Source: Dryas octopetala
Lineage: Eukaryota; Streptophyta; Magnoliopsida; Rosales; Rosaceae
Assembly (NCBI GenBank): GCA_963921425.1
Contig: OY992832.1
Coordinates: forward strand, 30,097,489-30,161,488
Reading direction: 5' to 3'
Length of the DNA stretch: 64,000 nt
Shown here: positions 47,782 to 57,783 of the stretch, in pieces
Layout of the letters: every line of letters starts with the position of its first letter
Position numbering within the stretch: the stretch's first letter is position 1
Translations under genes and position numbers: made by a program
Notes under the pieces: model-generated
Database searches by the model: none
Told to the model about the DNA's origin: nothing
What the model saw: the letters and a program-made list of their open reading frames with translations, nothing else

Positions 47782-48860
47782 CATCCCAGCTTTACATCTT
47801 CCCTGGGTGAGGAGCTGTGCCAATCTCAATCGATCATCGAGCTCTATTCTTCTTGTAAGGAAACTCTTGTTTATTTATCTAATGTATATATTATTGATCT
47901 ATCATATTCAAATATTCATATATTAGTTGTACGGAAAATTGATCATTTATTTTCACTTCTAATAATCCGTACTCGCTAGGCATGTTTTTATTGAAGAAGC
48001 AATGTCAAATGTAAAATTGAAAAGGTATTAATTTTTCCTTCAATTTTTCTTAGTAAAAGTCAATTACTACAATTTTTTTATCTGTAATATTCCATCATAG
48101 TTGCGCTCTTATAGGTTTTGGCCTCTTTTAATTCAGACTTCAACTTCTTGGAACAACCACAACCTTTTTTAGAGAAAATTAAAAGCCTTTTGGACGCCTC
48201 ATTTGTACTCTCATATTTGTAACATGGTGCTTAATGCATCAAATTGAATTTGTAAGATTTGGAATTACCTTTATTTTCAGCTTATTTCTCTTATGCATAT
48301 CTGATGGAACACATGAGAGTACTGCAGGGTCAAAGATGTTATTGTGCTTCCTCTGATGCTGGAACTCAACTCGATCCTTATCAAGTATACCCGTCTTTAC
48401 TTTTTTGGCTTGGTTACTTCAAGATACTGGTGAGTGCTGAGCTTTGACATGTAAAAATTTAATAATTACTCCTTTATGCATCCACACTTTACTTATTTGG
48501 AACTCAGAATCAGCTTTATTGGTCGTGTTCAATGCTCCGATTTAGTCTCTGGAGCTATTAGCAAATTAAGTTGCTCACACGAGATAATTATATATGTGCA
48601 GAAAATAATTATTAATGGTCATGAAAAGTGCAGAAAGATTGCAATGGCTAGGCTTCCCCAAGACAATGGGACCCTCGAGTCCTATTTATGTTCTGCAGAA
48701 TTTCCCAGATACAAAATTTCAAATAAATCTTTACGTAGTTAATTTGGAATTGATTATTTTCTTTTGATTGAGGTTGTAGACAAGTCCTCTAATTATGTAT
48801 CTATTGTAGACAAATCACAGCAAGCTACATGTACAGCTCACATTGAAGCTTGAAGCATTT
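47782..48860 (+). repeat. NLR 3' tandem unit B
   Basis: Second copy, offset 1069 bases from unit A at the start, with the same landmarks (GAGGAGCTGTGCCAATCT, TGTGCTTCCTCTGATGCTGG, GGTCATGAAAAGTGCAGAAAG). A and B look the most alike of the three copies. Confidence 0.8.
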
Positions 48861-48879
48861 ATTTAAGTATTTTTGATGG

Positions 48880-49950
48880 TCGGTTGTGGTTTATTGATGT
48901 ATAATATTATATATTGATCCATCATTAATTTACTTTCAGTTGTTATAATCACTACTGTCAAATGGTGACTCGCAAGTCACAAGGCAGGTGGCATCCATTT
49001 TCTTTAATCTTCCATCAGCGACCGCTCGATCTTCTATGAAAATTGACAAGGTATTTTTCCTTCAATTTTAATTCCAAATCTAAGTTCATGGTCTCATTCC
49101 TTTTATTTTAATTTAGACTTCAACTTCCTCTTGGAACATATATGCAACCAGAACTTTTGTTAGCTAGAGGAAAAGCATTGTGGATATCACATGGTGAGAG
49201 ATTAATTCATCAGATGGTTTTCTGAGAGATTAATGTCACATGATGAGGCCTCATTAAAACTGGAATGGGCAAAATTAATGAGGGCTCATTCACACTGAAT
49301 TAGGCAATATGTTATGTATTTTTGAATTTAAAAAGTTGGAATGCCTTTTTTTGTCTAATTGGGTTGTTTTCAGGTTATGTATTGTAGGGAATATGGATGC
49401 ATATCTGACGGAACCCCCATGAGGTTGGTTATGATGTTGTGCTTCCTCTGATGCTGGAACTCAAATCCCGATTCAAGTACATCGGTCTTTACAGTTTTGG
49501 TTCGATTACTCCAAGATACATGTAAGTGCAGAGCTTTGTGATTACAATTATAAGAAAGATTAAAACAGATTTATATGGTACATGTAAAAACCTGATAATT
49601 AATCACTCATCCATGCATCCACACTGTATTTGGTACATAGAAAAGAGCTTTTGTGGTTCATTAAGTCATATGATTGGCATTAATGGTTGTCTGCAATAAT
49701 CCAATTTTTCTTTTACGTCTCAGGCTTCAAAGTTGTGATGGCTGGGCTGTCCCAATACGACCCTCGGGTACTATCTATGTTCTGCACAACTTTCCAGAAA
49801 CGGAATTTCAAATAAATCTTTAGGTGGTTTGGAATTTGCTTATAGTTCTCTTAATTCAGGTTATGGGCAAGTCCTGTTATTATGTATCTATTGTATACAA
49901 AAATCACAGCAAGCTACATGTACAGCTCAAATTGAAACTTCAAGCATTTA
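48880..49950 (+). repeat. NLR 3' tandem unit C (more diverged)
   Basis: Third, more diverged copy. It keeps CTTCAACTTCCTCTTGGAAC, TGTGCTTCCTCTGATGCTGG, GTAAGTGCAGAGCTTTG and AAATAAATCTTTAGGTGG, and ends CTTCAAGCATTTAAAATGG. The order of divergence suggests it arose before the A/B split. Confidence 0.75.
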
Positions 49951-49975
49951 AAATGGCATTGAAGTTTTCAAGCTG

Positions 49976-50700
49976 ATGGGATTCTTCTCTGGTAAGCTAA
50001 GTTTTGAAGTAAGCAAAGTTGTTTCCACCAGGGACCCTTCCCTTCGTCTGCTTACCGTTGTTCTGTCTGTTGTTTACTCAGCGCGCAGTCCATGCCAATG
50101 TTGGGCGATGTGGTTCGATGTGGTTCGAGGCGTCAAATTTGCAGATGAGTTTGAGGCTCAAGCATTCCAGTGTCCAGAGAGGTACCTTTGAGGAGCTTTT
50201 GTGCGCTCCAGCGTGATCTCTAGAGTTGGAGTGCAATTCCTGCATTTCTGTTTTGATCATGACATGTTTTGAGCCTAGTTTTGGTATTCATCTTATACTC
50301 CTAGTTGAATTAAGACTCCTAATGTATTATAGGTTTTAGTGAGCCTATAAATAGGCCTTTAAGATTCTTTGCAAGACTCTTGTTAGTGTTGAAAAAGACC
50401 AATTGAGAGAAAACTTAGTGAGATTTAGTGCTTGTGAGGTATGGGTGTAATTGGGATTCTCTATTGAGAAGGGTTTAGAGGAGTGAGATTAGTTAGTGTG
50501 ATTGGAAGAACTTATTTGTTCTATATTGTAATCTTCTTCGTTCAATTGGTCGTAAACATTGGTGGACGTAGAGCTTTTAGAGGTGAACCACGTAACTCTT
50601 GTGTTGGTTACACAGAAAGAATTATCCTTGTATTGTTGCTCTTTTGCATATATATTTGTCGCGTGTGTGATCCACTGGTTAGGGGTTTAATTGGCGGAGG
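49976..50700 (+). mobile_element. Copia-like solo LTR fragment
   Basis: It has LTR layout on the plus strand: a promoter-like CCTATAAATAGG (50344-50355), then a leader with GGTGTAATTGGGATTCTC and ATTGTAATCTTC, and a GTGGACGTAGAGC-type block near its end. There is no internal coding region. The ends are approximate. It sits between NLR unit C and the NLR relic and may interrupt that relic. Confidence 0.5.
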
Positions 50701-50714
50701 AAAACAAATAAAAG

Positions 50715-50880
50715 AAAATATAATGAGATGCAAAATGCATGATATCATACATGTTTTTCTGCAGCTTCTGACCAATCATGAATGTTTTATTATAGAGGTT
50801 AACTGGTTAAGGGTGCTAATAAGAGATTAATTGACCTTAATGTTTGCACTTCTGGATCCATTTCCCCCCTTCTGAAAACT
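50715..50880 (+). pseudogene. Relic of a second NLR gene (MHD region)
   Basis: The translation gives NIMRCKMHDIIHVFLQLLTN followed by HECFIIEV, matching the NLR upstream (IISCKMHDIVHDFVQYLTKK, ESFIMEI). In another frame, LTLMFAL follows, matching its LTLMFAF. Only this MHD-to-LRR junction, about 50 codons with a frame change, survives. It points to a former tandem NLR array at this place. Confidence 0.75.
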
Positions 50881-51289
50881 AAATTATATTATTTCTGTAA
50901 TTAATAGGACGATTGAGGGAACGCACTAGTACTGAGCAAAAGCACTTATTTAAGACATGAAACGAGCATGAATGAGGCATGGGTTGTGCCGACCTAGTTC
51001 TTAACTATTTTGGTTGATATAGACATGAAACAAAGTACAAATAGACCCAATTTAAATTGGCCATTATGAATACAACACGAAGCATGAATATGCTCAACAT
51101 ATATAAAGTTGACCGGCATGACAAGACCCGCCATTTGACACCTCTAATAGAATATGTATAGAATTTCCCGTAACTTTTTTCCTTAAGAAAAATAGAATGT
51201 TATAAATACATGTGTGTAAAAAACCAGCAAGTTTACAAACAAATTTGTGCCCACCATAAATGCATAAACAAGAAGATAAAAAATATATG

Positions 51290-51600
51290 GAAACGGATTT
51301 ATGATACCATATTTTTTACACAAGTTTTTAATCAGATTCATTTCAATGATCCAACTCGTCTATTTTTTAGGTAACTGATTTTCGATTTACTTACAAAGAT
51401 TAAATAGTCAACAAAATAAATACTTAAAATGTTGACTATTTAATCTTTATAGATAAATGGTTTTCGATTTATCTAATTTTTGCAATGATGATCTTTTAAT
51501 ATAAACCTAAAAAATAGACAGTTCGAATCGTTAAAATTTTATATAGAATGAGTCCCATTAAAAATTTGTGTTAAAAATATAGTATCATGGATTCTTCTCC
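51290..51600. mobile_element. Foldback MITE, family 1
   Basis: The inverted arms GATACCATATTTTTTACACA (51302 on) and, on the opposite strand, GATACTATATTTTTAACACA lie about 300 bp apart, with an inner palindrome around TTAAATAGTCAACA / TGTTGACTATTTAA. The stretch GATGATCTT…AAAAAATA(G/A)A is shared with the element at 54585-54985. The target duplication is not clear. Confidence 0.65.
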
Positions 51601-52249
51601 AAATCGTATAAAAAGACAATACTACACCTGATAAATTGTCCAGAATTGGAGGGGAGATTACTATAAAAAATGGACAACCCCAAACTAAAATCATCGACTT
51701 CTGAAAACAAAAAGGTTGCAGAACTTGGACCAAAAAATAAAGGTTGCAGAGCAAGTGAACCAACATTAAAAAAGGCCAGACCCAAGAGAGTTTGAGATTT
51801 TAGTTGATTCAGAATTCTAGTGAACTTGGCCAAACGCTGTTGTTTCACTCTAGTATATAAAGCTTTATAAAACTTTTCACCTGGGCGATGTGGGATTCAC
51901 AATAATATCCATTATTTCTAGTTTTCTACTATATTGGCAAAAAAATGCATATCGTCTTTTCCAGAAAAATGATGGAAATTGAGAAACAAATTAATGGGAA
52001 AATATACTACAAGTTGCTGAGAAACCGTGAAAGAAACATGAGTCATAAAAGATTAATTGTACACACATGATTAGTAGTTGTGTATACACCCATGTGTCTC
52101 ACGGGCGTTAATCCTCCAAGATGCTCAAGAAATGTTGAGCGTTTTGTATCTAAATGGATCGGGTTAGATCAGAGTACTCATTATACAACAGGATTTTGAT
52201 GGAAATAATAAGATCAAAATAAATAAATAATCAAAATAAAGATTAACCA

Positions 52250-54558
52250 ACCCACTTGGGTGAAATAGTTAAATCAATACTCCAAAAAAGGAATTATCAA
52301 AGTATAAGTAAAACCCAAAAAAATTACAAAATAACATTGTTTCAAAAGGATTCCCAATGTAAAACATACATGGGAAAACAAGAACCGCTATGATAGCAAA
52401 AAATATGATAACAGAGACCTTCAGACACCCGACAAGAGAATCCAAATTGCGCACCCCTTCAGTCAAGATCTCCTCCAAGAGGCAAATTTGCATAAGCAAT
52501 AGAATATAAACAAAACAAACAGAGAAAGTAGGGAGTAAGTATCTCATACGATCATAGCTTCCCTCAGGGGACCCTACTTAGTTTGAAAACCTTTAAAAAC
52601 ATTTTTCTGTGAAAGATTGATTTCTAAAATCCCAAAACATTTCCACAAATTCGATTTAACATCTCAGATGCAGCAGTATATGGTAAACATGCATAAAAAT
52701 TCATAAATAATAATAACTCCTATGGTCGATACACATTAGGTACAACTATGACCAGCTATAATCAAAAAAATAGCATCCATAGCGAGAGTGCCACGGTAAA
52801 CAGAAATAGAAACTCGCAATTGAGAAACAGTATCACTGCCACCTGATCAATCATGGGTCCCCGTTTCGCACAAGCACACGTAGCCACATGTTAACCTGGC
52901 TAGACTCCCCATAATATACAGATCAATTCTTCTAGAAAGTTTAGGAATTTGAACCCAAGGTCACATACTACGCTACCCAAACTCTCAGACTAATCACAAT
53001 AATAAAAATAGCATGTTATCAAAAACTACATATACACACAAAAAGTCCATAGTGAGAAATGTAGGATAAATCCCCCTACTTGGAATCCGATGAACTTCAA
53101 GTATTCTCTTCCACAAGCCTTCCACGTTTGCATACGGTCCTATCTTGGCAAATCCGTCGTAAATAGACAATTACGACAACATTAACCTCTTAATAACTCA
53201 GCAACTGGGTGACTGAGAAATCCGATAGAAACAAACACGACAAGAGAAAACAAACTCTAAGTTAGAGACGATTAACAATAAGGGAAGACGATATGACATT
53301 TCTTGTAGTCACACGTCGCTCATTTCTAGTTCTAAGTAGACTAAACTCTTCTCTTTAGAGTTAACTTAAGGGTTCACAAGTTTTAAGTTTTATCTTGAAG
53401 TCAAACCAATTGACTAGTTGATTTAACTCAAAGCAAAGCCTTGAAATAAATTAAATTAATCTAATTTAATCTCTACAATTGAAACTTGCAAATCCTAGCG
53501 TGCTAATTACTCTTAAATAAACAATTAAAACTCCAAAAATAAGGCTAGACATGCTTAATTAATAAATAAATCATACTCAATTAATCTAAGCATGCATCCT
53601 AAAATTAAAGCCTAAGAATAAATAAATAAGGCTGAAAATAAATAAAATATTTGCCCAGTTGTAGACCTCCAAAGCTAGACTCCACTCCTATGGTCTCTTC
53701 CTTGCACTCCAAAAACTTTAAACTATGAGAAGTTTATTCCCCTTTGGTATGTCTCTTTTTAGAGAGACTCCCAAATAACCAAGGAGTGAGTAACTCTAAC
53801 TTCACTTGGTGGTGTAAGTGAAAATGAAGGATAATGGTCTCTATTTATAGGCACTAGAGGATTGGAAGAAGTTGTAAATCTCCAATGTGAGACAAAGTGC
53901 ACTAAAAATGCTCAAAAGTGGCTTAAAAGTGGAACTGCGTTAAGAAAACCCAACTAAAAACCCATTTTCTCTCACATGTAGCCCATGGGTCAGCCCAGAA
54001 ACCAACACGCAGGTCAGCCGACCCGGTGCTATAGTGCCGGTCCCTTCAGCCCAGTCAACGGCCTATATCTCTCTCCTTTTAATGAGCTCCAATGGCTCAG
54101 ATTAAAAAAGGTCGGAGCTGACGATCCGGTGAAACGCACCCACAGAGGCTTGCGTGAGCCCGCCTGCGTCAAAAGTGCAGCGCCCGCGTGGCGCCAGCTG
54201 TCACCACGTCAGCACGTCCGGACGAATGGTGTCGTGCCATGTGGCGTCGCGTTAGCCTTTTTCCAAATTTTTTTTTTTTTGTTTTTCCATTTTTCCATTT
54301 TTCCTATTTTCCCAAACTTCGTTAAATCACCAAAAATAGCTTGGGACTCCAAATAATTCCCCGAAAAGTCTTACAGACTCGTAGTAATTAATCCTAATTT
54401 CTTGTAAACTCAAAACCATAAATTAATCTCTAGAAAAATTACGAAAAATCCAACACTAATGAATTTAATTCTCAAAAATATAATCCAACTTGATAATCAC
54501 CAAAATTACACTCAAGGGTACTAGAGCTCAACTTTAAACCTCTATAGGGTGTTACAAT
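52250..54558 (-). mobile_element. Gypsy LTR, Tekay/Del-like, minus orientation (solo or truncated)
   Basis: On the minus strand it starts TGTAACACCCTATAGAGG at 54558, the start typical of Tekay/Del-type LTRs. A promoter-like TATAAATAG box follows (around 53850), then long untranslated sequence. No primer-binding site or coding region adjoins it, so it is read as a solo or truncated LTR. The left end is approximate. The frame at 53985-54356 lies inside it and is not a gene. Confidence 0.6.
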
Positions 54559-54584
54559 ATATATATATATTTATGTATACAAGG

Positions 54585-54985
54585 GCCTTCAGGTGTGAGA
54601 TCTCACATTTAGGCTTATTTGTGAGATTCTTCATGGGGCCCACTCCACATTATGTTTTGATAATCGGAACCGTTTACTGTTTTGGTCTCCATTCAAGAAT
54701 CGTGCTTGAAAAAAGTTAGGTTAATCGGAAACCATTTGACCGTTGATTAAATGATCACAATTTCAAGTGTTTATCGAAAATATTTTGTTCATCTATTTAT
54801 TTGATCAAAGTTTGATAGTTTAATGGTTTTCAATTTACTTAATTTTTTGCAAGGATGATCTTTGAATATAGACTTAAAAAATAAATAATTCGGATTGTTG
54901 AAATATTATATGGAGTGGGGTCCCTTGAAGGATTCCACAAATAAGCCTAAATGTGAGATTCCACACCTAAAGGAACCTATATATA
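54585..54985. mobile_element. Foldback MITE, related to 51290-51600
   Basis: The arms of about 90 bp (AGGTGTGAGATCTCACATTT… and, inverted, AGGTGTGGAATCTCACATTT…) extend through TAGGCTTATTTGTG and GGGGCCCACTCCA / GGGACCCCACTCCA. The interior shares words with the 51290-51600 element. The exact ends are obscured by AT repeats. Confidence 0.7.
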
Positions 54986-57545
54986 CAATTTTATTTTCAT
55001 AAGCAACCCGAAATAGACAAGAAAACTAATTAATTAAAAGCAATTATAAGAATAAGGAAAGTACTAAATCAATCTACTCTAATTAAATTAGAACTGGAAA
55101 AACATAAAATAGGAAAAGACAAAATAAGCAAAGCAAACTAGAAATGGCAAAATAAGATACAACTCACGCCATCGAACATGTCTTCATTTGAGTGAATGTT
55201 ATTAATACTATACCTTACTAATATAAACACATCGTCCAATAATACCCTTACACGTTGAATTAGTTATACTACTTGACGGTATATTGGTTATATCTTATAA
55301 TTTTTTGAAAAGAGGTATGATGATGACTTATCATGGTCATTTGACTCATTTCCCTTGTCGCCTTTAAGATGCACTAATGCTATGATCAATTGCAGAATCT
55401 ACACAAATGACAAAAATGACCGATGCACATGATGGACCTACAATTTGAATCCACTAGCTTATTTAAAGATGTTAAAATACAGATACCGTATGTAATGCTA
55501 GATACTATATATGATGCATACGCATTTTTATCTTTGGAAATGACGAGTTTAACATTTTTATTTTAGGGTATAAATTTTGAGCCATTAAATTTAGTTTGAC
55601 AGTGCCATGTCCGTACTGTAGTTGCTCTTCGAATAGATAATATGAATATCTTTTTGAGGTTCCATGGCAATTGATCACACGTACACTAGGTGAGAGCCTT
55701 AAGATACCAATGATATTAATCAGTCGCACCAAATCACCAATGTTATTCAGTTGCAGAAGTACACAAATGACAAACATATCAGTGTACAACTGTACATGAC
55801 AAAGAGAATATCATCTTTTTTAGATTCCATGGCAATTGATCACACTCTAGGTGAGTCTTAAAGTGGTGGGCTGAATATCGACCCATACTGGTGGGCTAGC
55901 TAACTCAAAAGTGGGGGTTCGCACTTTATTGTATAGTACACGCGCGCATGCCCCCAAGGACAAAAGTCTTGGACCATATATGCATGCATGGATGCTTTTT
56001 TATTGATCCTAAAATCTGCATATATGTTTGGCAACACAATGTATTTAGATGGGTAACAACTTCGATCAAATCGGTAATTTGAAAGAGCATGCACATAGCT
56101 ATATATATAGATAGTAAGATGCCAAAAAATTTTGTTGCTCACATGAATAATAGCTTTCGGTTTTCTAAAGTTGGGTATTCCAATTGACCCCGAATTAATA
56201 AATCTACTAATTTCTTCCAAGAATCCAATTTCAAATGTTGCCTAAGCACATGACCACTCAATGAAGGAGACTATTTAATCGGGTTAATTTGATCAAATCT
56301 CTCTTTTATAATACAATGGTGTGCTGTGCTATCATGTATCATATAAATCGAAAAAAAAAAAAGTGTGAGAAAATATTTGTACATACAAGTAACATTGATG
56401 TAGCACGTGACGGGTAAATGTAATAAAATTTGCTAGAACACGACATCTCTTAGGTATGTAGATTTTTTAGAACGAGAATAGCCAAAATAAGGGTATCTAC
56501 TAATCTAATATTCCCTTAGCTATCAGAAAAATAGGATAGATATTGAAAGTGTCTCAAAATTGGACCAGGATCCTCTACTAATTTGCTACTAATTTGCTTA
56601 CCCATTTTCTTACCATGCTTTTAATCTTGGCCATCAACCTTCTCACCTCTTCCCCTTTCTTTCTCCCTCTACTCCCTATTTGATGGCCAAAATTAAAGCA
56701 TGATAGAGAAATGGGTAGGTAGAGGATCCTAGTCCCTCAAAATTTATTAATAATACAACCACCCTAATGCCAAAAAGCTATATATTTATAGAATTTACAA
56801 AACTTGGGCAACAAGAATCGTAATTAAGATAAAATCTGAAAGTAAAATAAAATATATCTAAAATATTATTTAAAATCCTAATTGATTAAGAAAACATAAA
56901 AAGGGAAGGTTTTCGAGCAAAAGAAATCCTAAATTTGCGATTTGGAAGGTGTGGGATTGATCCTTGATTTTTTTTTTTTTGGCCACTGGATCGATCCTTG
57001 GTTGAGAATGCACAAAAAGCGCCATTAGGAATATGGTCCTCTATGTGGGATCGATCCTCCCTCTCTGGAGTGCCTTTTCATGCCATATTTCACTCTGATT
57101 TGAATGCACTTCTTTCTTCGAACTCTTACCGTTATGCAAATTCAATGTTTTATAAGAGTTTTCCTCGATGTATTTCGCATCAAACATTTTCAAAATTAGA
57201 TTGAAATTTAAAATTAAATTCAGAATAATATTAGAAATATCAACTATTATATTAATTTTTTAAATCTTAATTGATGTGACAATATACATTTACACAGTGG
57301 CATACTAACGTACTATCATGACTCGTATCAAAATTGTAAACAATAGGAGTACAATGACAATATTGATCAAAAGATCAAAATTCGTGATTTACCCTAGAAG
57401 TAAATGAGTTGTAGAAGTAGAGCGTTCGAAACTATGTATGTATCCCATTCCCATTCAGCGGCGATTAGCAACAAGGTGAAGGTGGGAATCCCATCTAAGA
57501 CGTTATAATTTCAAAAATTTAAAAAAAGCGAGGCGACTAGGCGAC
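54986..57545. other. Upstream region of the HMA5-like gene, with small repeats
   Basis: No gene is visible. It contains a partial copy of the 16752-16930 MITE (55185-55310, inverted). A local duplication repeats TTCCATGGCAATTGATCACAC (near 55660 and 55830) and ACACAAATGACAAA (near 55400 and 55760). A complete MITE lies at 56562-56735. The stretch 57430-57545 is less AT-rich and leads into the promoter. Confidence 0.5.
56562..56735. mobile_element. Compact Mutator-type MITE
   Basis: The element is 174 bp and almost wholly palindromic: GGACCAGGATCCTCTAC…TGGCCATCA pairs with TGATGGCCA…GTAGAGGATCCTAGTCC. It is flanked by a perfect 9-bp repeat CTCAAAATT at 56553-56561 and 56736-56744. Confidence 0.9.
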
Positions 57546-57553
57546 TATATAAA
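57546..57553 (+). promoter_or_regulatory. TATA box of the HMA5-like gene
   Basis: CTATATAAAC, with TATATAAA at these bases. Transcription would start near 57575, giving a pyrimidine-rich leader of about 200 bases in which the first ATG is the one at 57784. Confidence 0.6.
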
Positions 57554-57783
57554 CGACAAGCCCAAGCCTCACCCACCACAATTCCAATTCCAATTCCGCA
57601 GTCAGAAGATTCTGGCGCACCAAGTCTCAAACACTCTGACTCTCTGTGGTTTCACCGACCTTCACACACGCAGACCCTAATTTTCTTCTTTCTCGCCTCT
57701 CAAACGCGCTTCCTTCTCTTTTCTCCTCTCAGCTTTTTGCTTTTTCTTCTCACAAAACCCTCTCTTTTTCCTCCACTCTCTCA

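Noticed and set aside
46713-49950. Further NLR exons after the stop codon
   Set aside because: The repeated units have stops in all frames and no LRR pattern; an untranslated 3' region fits better.
53985-54356. 123-aa open frame with GC-rich codons
   Set aside because: It sits inside a Tekay/Del-like LTR; the GC-rich patch is usual for such LTRs and no domain is visible.
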